This document shows positions 1 through 7,877 of a stretch of DNA of 19,452 bases, piece after piece. The number at the start of each line of letters is the position of its first letter. Position 1 is the stretch's first letter. The notes beneath the pieces were generated by a model. It made no database searches, had not been told where the DNA came from, and saw only the letters and a program-made list of their open reading frames with translations. Source of the stretch: JBHENW01 sp046261875 (GTDB taxonomy: Bacteria > Acidobacteriota > Thermoanaerobaculia > UBA5066 > Gp7-AA6); assembly GCA_046261875.1 (NCBI GenBank), contig JBHENW010000211.1, positions 1 through 19,452 on the forward strand. Direction: 5' to 3'. The translations under genes and the position numbers were made by a program.

Positions 1-477
1 GCCCTGGATGCGGAACAGCACCCGGCCGCTCTCGTTGACGATGTAGGTCTCGGGGTACTGCTTGCTTCCAAAGCGGGCCGCGGTCTCCGCGCGGGGGTCG
101 AGGTAGACCGGGAGGTCGTACGGGTTCTTCGCGCTGAAGGAATCCACGATCTTCCAGTCCTTGTCCACGGAGATCGCGTAGAGGGCGATGTCGTCCCGTC
201 CCCGGTACTTCTCCCAGAACTTGGAGAGCGCCGGGAGCTCCTCGACGCAGGGCGGACACCAGGTGGCCCACAGGTGCACGATCAGGAGCTTGCCCTTGAC
301 CTCGGTCAGGTCCGTCACGTTGCCGTCGCGGTCGGCGATGGGGAGCGACGGCGCGGCCGAGAGGAACGCGAGCGATCCGGCGGGGGAGGGAGGCGGCTCG
401 AGCGACCGGAGCCACACGGCCGCGGCCGCGGCGATTGCGACGGAGAGCGCGATGGTCACGATCGAGCGAGAACGCAC
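1..477 (-). CDS. Membrane-anchored TlpA/ResA-type thioredoxin (3' end outside window)
   Basis: The 159 visible residues hold an N-terminal membrane anchor (about residues 6-23), a linker rich in Pro and Ala, and a thioredoxin fold. The active site WCPPC is at residues 73-77 (C74, C77), with the likely cis-proline at P142 in YPET. Proteins of this type act outside the cytoplasmic membrane as thiol-disulfide reductants, for example in cytochrome c maturation. The specific partner cannot be told here. I chose the GTG at 477 because an AAGGA ribosome-binding sequence lies about 9 nt upstream, right at the stop codon of the preceding glycosylase-like gene. Only 12 nt separate the two genes, so they are probably cotranscribed. 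The reading frame is open at base 1, so the C-terminus is missing. Confidence 0.9.
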   Translation of the reverse strand, partial: MRSRSIVTIALSVAIAAAAAVWLRSLEPPPSPAGSLAFLSAAPSLPIADRDGNVTDLTEVKGKLLIVHLWATWCPPCVEELPALSKFWEKYRGRDDIALYAISVDKDWKIVDSFSAKNPYDLPVYLDPRAETAARFGSKQYPETYIVNESGRVLFRIQG

Positions 478-489
478 GAAGAAAGTCCT

Positions 490-1404
490 TCAGGCCGCTC
501 GGCGGCGGCCGACGGGGCAGGCCTCCCGAGCGAGGCACTCGCCGCAGCGGGTCAGCCGCAGCTCGGTCCGGCAGATCTGGCGGATCCCGATCCGGCAGAG
601 GGCGTAGTCGTACCGGACCGGGTCGGCCGGGGCGAAGCGTTTCAGCCGCGTCGTGATCTCGCGCGCCGTCTTCCAGTCGGCGGTGCGCCTCCGAGTCAGC
701 CCGAGCCGCCGGGAGACGAGGTGGATGTGAGTGTCCGTGGGGATCACGAGCCGGTCCATCGGTATGGCCGCCCAGAGGCCGAGGTCGAGCGCGTCTTTCC
801 GAACCATCCATCGCAGGAAGAGATTCCAACGCTTGCAGGCGGAGCCCTCCTGCGGGTCGGGAAAGAAAAAACGCACGGGGGAGTCGGACGGAAGCTCGAC
901 GCGGCCGAGCGCCGGACGGAAGTCGAGGGCTAGGATTCTCCGCGTGACGCGGCTCAGCAGGCCTCCCACGTCGGGATCCTCCGGGCGGAACTCCCTCTCG
1001 AAGAAAGCGCGGAGGCTTCCGGCTTCCTCCCGCGCGCGCGCAATCACGTAGAGGAGCGCCGCGGCGTCGCGGCCCCCGTGAAAGCGATGGCGGAAACGCG
1101 CGAGCTCCTCGAGGCCGAAGCGGCGGAAGTCGGAGATCCCGGCCAGACCCCGCGCGGGGCTCGGTCCGAGGGGACGCAGGAGGGCGGAGACGTTGGCGAG
1201 GATCGTCTCGACGCGTCCGTACGCGAACGCCGACGCGATCCAGGCGGCGACTTCCTGGTCCACGGGCGTCGCGTAGCTTCGGGGAAAACGGATCGGGTCG
1301 GTCGCGCAGGTCTCCGGGCCGTAGGTGCGGTAAAGGGCTTCGAGACGCTCCGCGAGCAAACGGCCGCGGGGAGAGAGGTTTGACACTGGCCTCGCGGCGA
1401 TCAT
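490..1404 (-). CDS. TIGR02757 (DUF2400) family protein, HhH-GPD DNA glycosylase-like
   Basis: This 304-residue protein matches the TIGR02757/DUF2400 family from memory. The motif TDTHIHLVSRRLGL lies at about residues 223-236, followed by a segment rich in Arg and Lys and the YDYALCRIGI motif near 265-274. The C-terminus carries C278-X8-C287-X2-C290-X5-C296, close to the C-X6-C-X2-C-X5-C loop that binds the [4Fe-4S] cluster in endonuclease III. A role in DNA base repair is plausible from the fold, but the substrate of the family is not established to my knowledge. The start is ATG 1404; no strong ribosome-binding site is visible, and GTG 1386 is an alternative. Sequence further upstream in the same frame is low-complexity antisense of hflX and is not believed. 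The gene is divergent from hflX and is followed closely by the TlpA-type gene. Confidence 0.85.
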   Translation of the reverse strand: MIAARPVSNLSPRGRLLAERLEALYRTYGPETCATDPIRFPRSYATPVDQEVAAWIASAFAYGRVETILANVSALLRPLGPSPARGLAGISDFRRFGLEELARFRHRFHGGRDAAALLYVIARAREEAGSLRAFFEREFRPEDPDVGGLLSRVTRRILALDFRPALGRVELPSDSPVRFFFPDPQEGSACKRWNLFLRWMVRKDALDLGLWAAIPMDRLVIPTDTHIHLVSRRLGLTRRRTADWKTAREITTRLKRFAPADPVRYDYALCRIGIRQICRTELRLTRCGECLAREACPVGRRRAA

Positions 1405-1513
1405 AGCATCGGCATCGTCCGTGAGACGGAACGGTTGAGGGCCCCGGCAGCGTTTTGACGGCTCTCCTCGTCTCCGGGAATCCTCGCCACGTGTCTGCCG
1501 CTTCTCCTTCTTC

Positions 1514-2803
1514 GTGACCGCGATAGCCAGGGGCGCCGGCACCTTGAAGGGAAGGGAGCGCGCGCTGCTCGTGGGTGTTTCGACCAAGGGCGTGCCGCGG
1601 CCCGTCGCGGAAGAACACCTGGACGAGCTCGAGCGGCTCCTCGACACCGCGGGCGGCGTCGCGGTGGGCCGATTCGTCAAGGAGCGTGGCTCACCCGATC
1701 CGGCCACGTACATCGGGAAGGGGGCCGTCGAGGAGGTCGGCGAGACTGCCCGGTCGGAGGGCGCTTCCCTCGTCGTCTTCGACGAGGAGCTCACGCCGGC
1801 GCAGGCGCGCAACCTCGAGTCCCGATGGGGCGAGGGGATCCGGGTCATCGACCGCCCGGCGCTCATCCTCGACGTCTTCGCGACGCACGCGCGCAGCCGC
1901 GAGGCCCGCACCCAGGTCGAGCTGGCGCAGCTCCAGTACCTGCTCCCGCGCCTGGCCGGACGCTACAGCCACCTCTCGCGGCTCGGAGCAGGGATCGGTA
2001 CCCGCGGCGCCGGCGAGCAGAAGCTCGAGCTCGACCGCCGGAAGATCCGCACGCGCATCGCCCGCCTGCGGCGGGACCTCGACAAGATCGAGCTCGCCCG
2101 GGAGGTCCGGCGCCGCGGGCGGCGGCGGCTCTTCCAGGTCGCGATCGTCGGCTACACCAACGCGGGCAAGACGACGCTGTTCAACCGGCTGACCGCGCAA
2201 TCGGCCTACGCGGCGGACCGCCTCTTCGCAACGCTGGATCCCCGCGCCGCGCGGTCCGCCCTCCCGCGGATGCACGACGTGATCTTCGTGGACACCGTCG
2301 GATTCGTGAGGAAGCTGCCGACCTCGCTCGTCGCGTCGTTCCGATCGACCCTCGCCGAGGTCCGCGACGCCGATCTCGTGCTCCACGTTTTCGACTCGAC
2401 CTCGCCGCGGCTGGACGAGGAGCGGCGCGTTTCGCAGGAGATCCTCCAGGAGCTCGGCGTGGAGGAGGAGCGCATCCTGCCGGTCTGGTCCAAGACGGAC
2501 GTGCCTGGCTCCTTCGCCCCGGCCGGTCGCCATCGGCTTTCCGGGAAGACGGGCGCGGGGATCCCGGCTCTGACGCAGGCGATCTCGGCGCGCCTGCGCC
2601 CCCGCAGCCAGGAGCTGCGGCTCGTCATCCCCTACAGCGAAGGGGCGGCAATCGCCGCGGCGCGCGCCCGTGGCCAGGTTCTCGAAGAAGAGGACCTCGG
2701 CGACGCGATCGCTCTGCGGGTGGCCATCGAGCGAAAGAGCCTGGGACCGCTGGAGAAGTTCTGCGTCGCCGAGAGAGCGATGGGGGCGCGGGCGCGCGGT
2801 TGA
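1514..2803 (+). CDS. hflX: GTPase HflX
   Basis: HflX is a ribosome-associated GTPase that splits stalled or hibernating 70S ribosomes under stress. The 429-residue protein has the HflX N-terminal domain, with TYIGKGAVEE near 65-74 and the VIDRPALILDVFA segment near 111-123. A glycine-rich linker follows, with GAGEQKLELDRR at 165-176, and then a long basic helix. The G domain shows G1 GYTNAGKT (213-220), G2 FATLDP around T240, G3 DTVGF (260-264), G4 SKTD (326-329) and G5 SGKTG (343-347). The start is uncertain: GTG 1514 has no clear ribosome-binding site, and the family's usual conserved block begins about 15 residues later. A strong hairpin follows the stop codon, and the gene appears monocistronic. 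Confidence 0.95.
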   Translation: MTAIARGAGTLKGRERALLVGVSTKGVPRPVAEEHLDELERLLDTAGGVAVGRFVKERGSPDPATYIGKGAVEEVGETARSEGASLVVFDEELTPAQARNLESRWGEGIRVIDRPALILDVFATHARSREARTQVELAQLQYLLPRLAGRYSHLSRLGAGIGTRGAGEQKLELDRRKIRTRIARLRRDLDKIELAREVRRRGRRRLFQVAIVGYTNAGKTTLFNRLTAQSAYAADRLFATLDPRAARSALPRMHDVIFVDTVGFVRKLPTSLVASFRSTLAEVRDADLVLHVFDSTSPRLDEERRVSQEILQELGVEEERILPVWSKTDVPGSFAPAGRHRLSGKTGAGIPALTQAISARLRPRSQELRLVIPYSEGAAIAAARARGQVLEEEDLGDAIALRVAIERKSLGPLEKFCVAERAMGARARG

Positions 2804-2824
2804 ACGGGGCCCCGCGCAGAAAGC

Positions 2825-2852
2825 GATGGGGGAGCCTTTCGGCTCCCCCATC
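2825..2852 (+). terminator. Strong hairpin downstream of hflX
   Basis: A perfect 12-bp inverted repeat (GATGGGGGAGCC and its complement) flanks a 4-nt TTTC loop, 21 nt after the hflX stop codon. The stem is very stable. No T-run follows on either strand, so it is a terminator or 3'-end stabilising hairpin rather than a textbook intrinsic terminator. The 182 bases from here to the next gene (2853-3034) are noticeably richer in A and T and presumably hold its promoter, but I could not fix one convincingly. Confidence 0.55.
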
Positions 2853-3007
2853 CCCGAACTCCCATGCCGGCACTCTTAATTGGGGACTTCCTTACTCAAA
2901 CGCCGTACCATGGAGCCCGTATCGGCCTTTCCATTGCGAGTCAGTGAGTTCACCGCGAGGCCACGCGGCGCACGCACAAACCGGGTCAGCCCTTTGCGGC
3001 GAAAAAC

Positions 3008-3020
3008 GACAAAATTTGTC
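3008..3020. promoter_or_regulatory. AT-rich 13-bp palindrome upstream of lipoprotein gene
   Basis: GACAAA-A-TTTGTC is a perfect palindrome with 6-bp arms. It stands out in GC-rich surroundings and lies 14 nt before the ATG at 3035, just upstream of the GGAGG ribosome-binding sequence. Its symmetry and position fit a repressor operator. No regulator gene is adjacent, so the role is inferred only. Confidence 0.25.
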
Positions 3021-3034
3021 CCGGAGGCCGTTCG

Positions 3035-3304
3035 ATGAGGCTCACGAGGATCGTCACGATGCTCCTCGCCCTGGTCGCGGCAGCCGCGACCACCGCCTGC
3101 GACTCGAAGTCCGGCGAACACGGGCACGGCGCGGCGCACACGACGCCCGAGCCGCCTCCTCCGACGCCGGACTTCACGCCGATCACCCTCCTCCGGACTC
3201 CCGCCGGGCTCGTTCTGCACACCGAGGCCGAAGTGCCTGCCGCGACGGCGCCGGCCGCCGCAACGACTCCGGTCCCCTCCCCGGCTCCGGGAGTGACGCC
3301 GTGA
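3035..3304 (+). CDS. Small proline/alanine-rich putative lipoprotein
   Basis: The protein is 89 residues. A basic N-terminus (MRLTR) and a hydrophobic stretch (residues 6-20) lead to a candidate lipid-modified cysteine at C22 in the context TTAC. That is a weak lipobox, because T sits at the -3 position where L is usual. The rest is rich in Pro, Ala and Thr and looks like an unstructured linker on the cell surface. GGAGG about 8 nt before the ATG supports this start. The stop codon overlaps the GTG of the next small gene (GTGA), so the two are translationally coupled. I recognise no domain and assign no function. Confidence 0.65.
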   Translation: MRLTRIVTMLLALVAAAATTACDSKSGEHGHGAAHTTPEPPPPTPDFTPITLLRTPAGLVLHTEAEVPAATAPAAATTPVPSPAPGVTP

Positions 3305-3486
3305 GCGATTCCGAGCGCGGCGGCCCGACCGAGGAGGCCGGGTCCACCCGCTCCTCCGAGGTGCCGCCCGCGGCGCCCGAAAGAATCTGCCCCAACTGCG
3401 GGACCGCACTCATGGACTCGCGGTGCAAGCTCGTCTGTCCCGATCGGGCCTGCGGCTACTTCATGTCCTGCTCGGACTTCTATTGA
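3301..3486 (+). CDS. Six-cysteine zinc-ribbon mini-protein
   Basis: This 61-residue protein starts at GTG 3301 inside the stop codon of the preceding lipoprotein gene (4-nt overlap). The first 28 residues are polar and disordered-looking. The C-terminal half has C30-X2-C33, C42-X3-C46, C51 and C57, ending in the motif GYFMSCSDFY. This pattern resembles a short zinc-ribbon family that I recall as conserved hypothetical proteins in several environmental phyla, with a similar CPxCG...CKLxCPxCGYFxxCSD core. Here two extra residues sit between C46-P and C51. Metal binding is inferred from the cysteine spacing. Function and partner are unknown; coupling to a lipoprotein gene is the only context clue. 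Confidence 0.7.
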   Translation: MSDSERGGPTEEAGSTRSSEVPPAAPERICPNCGTALMDSRCKLVCPDRACGYFMSCSDFY

Positions 3487-3521
3487 GGTAAAACGTCCGG
3501 ACTCTTCGAAAGGAGCAGGTC

Positions 3522-4387
3522 ATGCGGCCCCGTCTTCTTCCCGGGTGGTCCGTCCTGGTCCTCATCCTCCTCGCGTCCGCCTGCAAGCAGACGAAGCTCG
3601 AGCACTTCAAGTTCTACAGCGTCGCCCCCGTCCCCATCCCCGCGTCGATGCACCGGATCGAGCTGAAGGGCCAGTTCGACACAAGACGACGGCTCGCGGT
3701 TCTCGTGGAGCTCAGTCACTTCGGGATTCCGGTGGGGAAGACACGCGTGGACCCCACCCCCACGCCTGGCGACGAGCCTCCTCCGGAGACTCCTTCGGAA
3801 GAAGAACCCCCGCCTCCGGAGCAGCCGGCGCCGCCGGCCAACTCGCAACATCACCTGACCTGGTACAAGCTGGATGCGACGAAGGACGGCACGGGTCCCT
3901 ATTACGTGAAGCTCATCGATCAGTTCGGGACGAAAGAGTTGATCACCGGTCCCGCCATCGCGCTGCTCGTCCCGGCCCACAAGATCGAGGAAGGCTCGGA
4001 GCCGCCAAAAGGGCTCAATCATTTCAAATGCTACGACGTCACCCGCCACCGCGGGCGGCCGCCGAATCGGTAGTCCTGCAGGACCAGCTCGACCGGCCGA
4101 ACGTGGACGAAGTCGTCGTCAAAGACCCGCAGCTCTTCTGCGTTCCGGTCGAGAAATACCACGGCGGGCGCCGGAAGGCTCCGATCGAGCCGAACGCGGA
4201 CCGCTTCAACCATCTACTCCTCCACCGGATCGAGCCGCGACGCAGCGACGAGAACGTGAACAAGACGGCGAGCGATCAGATCCTCGAAGGAAGCCAGCTC
4301 ACGGAATTCCGCAGTCAGTATCTGGCGGTTCCAGCCGACAAGCGACTGAAAAATCCCGGTAGCGAGTTCCCATCGCCGCCCGGTTGA
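3522..4387 (+). pseudogene. Frameshifted lipoprotein with repeated HFKCY/DQF-type domain
   Basis: An excellent AAAGGAG ribosome-binding site precedes ATG 3522. The N-terminus is a lipoprotein signal with lipobox LASAC (C21). A Pro/Glu-rich linker (about residues 78-106) is followed by repeats of the type HHLTWYKLD...VKLIDQFG and NHFKCYDVT. The frame stops at TAG 4071-4073. The expected continuation, VVLQDQLD...LFCVPVEKY, is present in the overlapping frame from base 4070 to the TGA at 4385-4387. Inserting one base near 4070 (CGG-GTA instead of CGGTA) would join both parts into about 288 residues. I see no slippery heptamer, so programmed frameshifting is unlikely. The gene is either truncated by mutation or carries a sequencing deletion. 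The repeats resemble a secreted domain family common in environmental bacteria; function unknown. Confidence 0.7.
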
Positions 4388-4405
4388 GCCGGTCGCTCCG
4401 GGCGG
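4376..4405. terminator. Hairpin between convergent genes
   Basis: An 8-bp perfect inverted repeat (CCGCCCGG / CCGGGCGG) with a 14-nt loop spans the stop codon of the frameshifted lipoprotein gene and the 25-nt gap to the convergent protease gene. No T-run follows. A bidirectional terminator is plausible from position, not proven. Confidence 0.35.
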
Positions 4406-4412
4406 ATCGCCG

Positions 4413-5567
4413 TTACGCTTCGCCCAGGGTGACCGTCACGTCACGCCGCGCGCCGTCGCGAAGCAGCACGAGACGCACGCGCTGGCCGACCGCGTAGCGC
4501 TCCAGGGCGACGTATAAATCCTCGCCCGAACGCACCGGCTTTCCGTCGATTTCCACGATGACGTCCCCCAGGCGGATGTCCCCCGTCCGCACGTCGCGCA
4601 GCGTCGGGCGCAGGCCCGCCTCGGCCGCCGCGCTCCCTTCCTGGACGTCGATGATGAGAACGCCTTCCACCACCCCGAGCTCCGCGGCGAGCGGATCGGG
4701 CGCGAGCGTGACGCCGAGGGCCGGCCGGACGACGCGGCGGTGCTCGATGAGCTGCGGGACGATCCACCGCACGGTGTCGACCGGGATGGCGAACCCGATG
4801 CCGGACGAGGCCCCCGTCGGGCTGTAGATCGCCGTGTTGACGCCGATGAGCCGGCCGGCGCTGTCGAGGAGCGGCCCGCCGGAGTTCCCCGGGTTGATCG
4901 CGGCGTCCGTCTGGATGACGTCCCGGATCGGACGCCGTGTGACCGACTCGATCTCACGGCCGAGCGCGCTGATGACGCCCGTCGTCAGCGTCTGGTCCAG
5001 GCCGAACGGATTGCCGATGGCGAAGACTTTCTGCCCCACGGCGAGGTCGCTCGAGCTGCCGATCGGAAGGGCTTTCAGGCTCTTCGCGCCCGTCAGCCGC
5101 AGCACGGCGATGTCGCGGTCGGGCGCCACGCCGACGAGGCGCGCCGGCGAGCTCGACCCGTCCGACAGCGCGATCTGCGCCTCGTCCGCGTTCTGGATCA
5201 CGTGGAAGTTCGTCACGACGTGCCCGGCGTCGTCCCAGATGAAGCCCGATCCGGAGCCCGCGGGGATCCGTTGCGGGTTGCGGCCGAAGAAATCGGCCCG
5301 CACGGCGACGGTCGTGATGTGGACGACGGAGGGGGACGCAGCTTTGAACAGGGCGATCGTCGCCGCCTCGTCCTGGGCGAGGTCGCCGCGCGCGACGACG
5401 AGCGCCCGGGCAGCCGGCGCGGACGCCGGCGACGCTCCAACGGCTGCGCGGCCACCCCGGACGCGCGGAGACCGCCAGACGAGATAGAGCGCGGCGCCGA
5501 GCAGCAGCAGCAGGACGACGACCGGGAAGGAGGAGCGGGGGCGTCGCCGGTATGGCTCGTACGCCAT
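4413..5567 (-). CDS. HtrA/DegP-type trypsin-like serine protease with PDZ domain
   Basis: This is an envelope quality-control protease of 384 residues. A single transmembrane anchor (about residues 14-31) precedes a disordered linker. The S1C protease domain follows with the full triad: H122 in TNFHV, D152 in DRDIAVL and S229 in GNSGGP. One PDZ domain (about 285-384) holds the usual LGDVIVEIDGKPV segment. One anchor and one PDZ domain resemble the DegS/HhoA-like architecture rather than two-PDZ DegP. ATG 5567 gives a basic N-terminus before the anchor; the ribosome-binding site is weak, and the frame further upstream is antisense to the ABC transporter. The gene is divergent from the ABC exporter pair, with a 61-nt gap that must hold both promoters. 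Confidence 0.93.
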   Translation of the reverse strand: MAYEPYRRRPRSSFPVVVLLLLLGAALYLVWRSPRVRGGRAAVGASPASAPAARALVVARGDLAQDEAATIALFKAASPSVVHITTVAVRADFFGRNPQRIPAGSGSGFIWDDAGHVVTNFHVIQNADEAQIALSDGSSSPARLVGVAPDRDIAVLRLTGAKSLKALPIGSSSDLAVGQKVFAIGNPFGLDQTLTTGVISALGREIESVTRRPIRDVIQTDAAINPGNSGGPLLDSAGRLIGVNTAIYSPTGASSGIGFAIPVDTVRWIVPQLIEHRRVVRPALGVTLAPDPLAAELGVVEGVLIIDVQEGSAAAEAGLRPTLRDVRTGDIRLGDVIVEIDGKPVRSGEDLYVALERYAVGQRVRLVLLRDGARRDVTVTLGEA

Positions 5568-5628
5568 TTCCCGCGAACCTACCACGGGGCTTCGAACACT
5601 TGGGGGAAGGTAGGATACCGGGACTCCG

Positions 5629-6555
5629 GTGGACGCCGTCCTTTCGGTCCGCGACGTCGTGAAGACCTTCGGCGCGATCCGCGCCGTGGACGGAGTCTCC
5701 TTCGACGTCCGACGCGGGACGATCACCGGCCTTCTCGGACGCAACGGGGCCGGCAAGACGACGACGCTCCGGATGATCAACGGGATCTTCCTGCCGGATT
5801 CGGGGTCGATCCGGCTCCTGGAATCGGACAACGGCGCGACCGCGCGGGACCGTGTCGGGTATCTCCCGGAGGAGCGCGGTCTCTACCGGAAGATGAAGGT
5901 GCTCGAACAGCTCCTGTTCTTCGCGGAGATCAAGAACCGCATCCCCGGCGAGGTCCGCCCGGGGGCGGAACGGTGGCTGCGCCGCTTCGATCTCTGGGAG
6001 GCGCGCGACCGCAAGCTCGAGGAACTCTCCAAGGGCAACCAGCAGAAGATCCAGATCATCGGGACCCTTCTGCACGAGCCGGAGCTGCTGATCCTCGATG
6101 AGCCGATGTCGGGGCTCGACCCGGTCAACGTCGTGCTCGTGCGGGAAATGCTCCGGGAGCTCCGGTCGGAGGGTCGGACGATCCTGCTCTCGACCCACAT
6201 GATGGCGGAGGCGGAGCGGATCGTGGACGACATCGTGCTCATCCATCGGGGCAGGGCAGTGCTCTCGGGCTCGCTCGACGAAGTCCGGACGTCTCTCGGA
6301 TCCAACACCGTGCACCTGGGTTTCGAGGGGGACGCGGCGTTCCTGGCGGGGCTCCCCGGGGTCGGCCGGGCCACGGTCCAGAAGCGCACGGCCGAGGTCC
6401 ACCTCGCGACCGGTGCGGACGCCCACGCCATCCTCAGCGCGGCGATGGGCCGGCTCCGCGTGCACCGGTTCGAGGTCGCGGCTCCCTCCCTGGAAGAGAT
6501 CTTCATCGCGAAGGTCGGCGCCGCGCCCGACCCGGAGGAAGGAGCTGTCTCGTGA
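5629..6555 (+). CDS. ABC transporter ATP-binding protein, NatA-like
   Basis: This 308-residue ATPase subunit belongs to an ABC-2 type exporter. It shows Walker A GRNGAGKTT (37-45), signature LSKGNQQK (133-140), Walker B LLILDEP (153-159) and the switch histidine H190. The Q-loop region reads GYLPEERGLY, with Glu where Gln is usual; this is typical of the NatA/YhaQ subgroup as I recall it. A C-terminal extension of about 90 residues is also family-like. The start is GTG 5629; a purine-rich AAGGTAGG lies somewhat far upstream. Its stop codon overlaps the GTG of the permease gene, so the two form one unit. The substrate (sodium, drug or peptide) cannot be decided from sequence. Confidence 0.93.
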   Translation: MDAVLSVRDVVKTFGAIRAVDGVSFDVRRGTITGLLGRNGAGKTTTLRMINGIFLPDSGSIRLLESDNGATARDRVGYLPEERGLYRKMKVLEQLLFFAEIKNRIPGEVRPGAERWLRRFDLWEARDRKLEELSKGNQQKIQIIGTLLHEPELLILDEPMSGLDPVNVVLVREMLRELRSEGRTILLSTHMMAEAERIVDDIVLIHRGRAVLSGSLDEVRTSLGSNTVHLGFEGDAAFLAGLPGVGRATVQKRTAEVHLATGADAHAILSAAMGRLRVHRFEVAAPSLEEIFIAKVGAAPDPEEGAVS

Positions 6556-7877
6556 GGAAGTTCCTGGCGGTCTTCAAGCGGGAGTACGCGCAGGTCGTTC
6601 GAAAGAAATCCTTCATCATCATGACCTTGCTGATCCCGTTCTTCCTCATGGCGATGATTGTCGTGCCCTCTCTCCTCGTGACGCGCGGCGCTTCGGGCAA
6701 GCGGGTGGCCATCCTGGATGCGACGGGACGCCTGGCCGAGGCCTTCCAGAGACCGCCGGCTTCCCCCTCGGGACCGGATCAGCGCGCCACGACCGATCCG
6801 CTCAGCCGTCGGCGGCGGCGCGAGGCGCGAGACGTGCGGTTCGAGTACGTCGGGAAGGGGGGAGACCTGCGCCGTGACTCCTACCTCGCGCGTCTCGGCG
6901 GCAAGGACGTGCCCGAGGAGAGAAAGCTCGACGCGGTTCTGGAGATCCCCGAGGACGCGGTGACCAACGAGGACGCGAAGGTGTCCCTGTACAGCCGTTC
7001 CGCGGCGGACTTCGTGACGCCGGAGCGGCTCGCCCGGCTCGTGAACCAGGGGGTCTGGAAGGAACGGCTCGTCGCGCGCGGGATCGAAGCGAGCGCGACC
7101 GAAGAGCTGCTCGCCCGCGTCAACGTCGACTCCGTGCAGATCTCCAAGAGCGGCCGCGTGCGCCAGGGGGGCGAGCTCAACTTCCTCGCCGCGTTCCTCT
7201 TCGCGGCGCTCCTGCTCATCCCGATGTTCGCCTACGGCCAGGAGATCATGCGCGGGATCGTCCAGGAGAAGACGGACCGGGTCGTCGAGATCCTCGTCTC
7301 TTCGATGTCGCCGCTGCAGCTCCTCTCGGGGAAGATCCTCGGACTGGCGGCGGCGGCCCTCACCCAGGTCGGCGTATGGCTCGTGATGGCCGGGGGGGCG
7401 GCGACCTATCTCGGGACGATGGCAGCGGCGGGAGGAATGAACCCGCTGCAGTTCTTCGAGATGCGGGTCATCCCGTTCTTCGTGATCTTCTTTCTGCTGG
7501 GCTTCCTGACCTTCTGCAGCTTTTACGCGGTCGCCGGCGCGGCGACGAACTCGGACAAGGAAGCCCAGCAGTTCGTGACGCCGATCATGTTCTTCATCCT
7601 CTTCCCCTGGTTCCTGGCGATGCCGATCCTCCAGGCGCCGGACTCGCGGCTCGCCGTCATCCTGTCGCTGATCCCGATCTTCACGCCCATCACGATGTTC
7701 CTTCGGGTCCTCGTCTCCGAGCCGCCGGCGTGGCAGCTCGCCCTCTCCATCGTGCTCTCGGCCGCGACGGTTTACGGGCTCTTCTGGCTCACGGCCAAGG
7801 TCTTCCGCGTCGGGATCCTTTCCTACGGCAAGCGCCCGACGATCCCCGAGCTCTGGCGCTGGCTCAAGGTCGCGTGA
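6552..7877 (+). CDS. ABC-2 type permease, NatB-like
   Basis: This is the 441-residue membrane partner of the upstream ATPase. TM1 (about 21-43) is followed by a large extracytoplasmic domain (about 44-209), then six more hydrophobic segments near 210-228, 262-285, 305-330, 341-360, 367-388 and 394-418. The conserved ABC-2 segment EKTDRVVEILVSSMSP lies at 239-254, right after TM2. The GTG at 6552 overlaps the ATPase stop codon by 4 nt, with an AGGAAGGAG ribosome-binding sequence at a workable distance. The last 14 nt of the gene overlap the end of the convergent broken gene. Exported substrate unknown. Confidence 0.92.
   Translation: MRKFLAVFKREYAQVVRKKSFIIMTLLIPFFLMAMIVVPSLLVTRGASGKRVAILDATGRLAEAFQRPPASPSGPDQRATTDPLSRRRRREARDVRFEYVGKGGDLRRDSYLARLGGKDVPEERKLDAVLEIPEDAVTNEDAKVSLYSRSAADFVTPERLARLVNQGVWKERLVARGIEASATEELLARVNVDSVQISKSGRVRQGGELNFLAAFLFAALLLIPMFAYGQEIMRGIVQEKTDRVVEILVSSMSPLQLLSGKILGLAAAALTQVGVWLVMAGGAATYLGTMAAAGGMNPLQFFEMRVIPFFVIFFLLGFLTFCSFYAVAGAATNSDKEAQQFVTPIMFFILFPWFLAMPILQAPDSRLAVILSLIPIFTPITMFLRVLVSEPPAWQLALSIVLSAATVYGLFWLTAKVFRVGILSYGKRPTIPELWRWLKVA

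Noticed and set aside
1691..2851. Long minus-strand open frame opposite hflX
   Set aside because: It is a GC-rich antisense shadow: composition dominated by Arg, Glu, Ala and Gly, no domain, while the opposite strand encodes a complete HflX.
1825..3300. Long plus-strand frame leading into the zinc-ribbon mini-protein
   Set aside because: Upstream of 3301 it is an out-of-frame shadow of hflX with Arg/Pro/Ala-rich noise; only the part from GTG 3301 is real.
4060..4080. Programmed -1 ribosomal frameshift at the lipoprotein junction
   Set aside because: There is no X-XXY-YYZ slippery heptamer and no obvious downstream pseudoknot; mutation or sequence error is simpler.
5568..5628. CCTACC/GGTAGG inverted repeat in the HtrA-ABC divergent gap
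   Set aside because: Arms are only 6 bp with a 25-nt spacer; no consensus promoter could be fixed around it.
4740..6101. Long plus-strand frame across the HtrA gene and ABC ATPase
   Set aside because: It is antisense to the protease and out of frame in the ATPase; no recognisable motifs.
4954..6465. Long minus-strand frame across the ABC ATPase
   Set aside because: It is antisense to an ATPase with all motifs intact.
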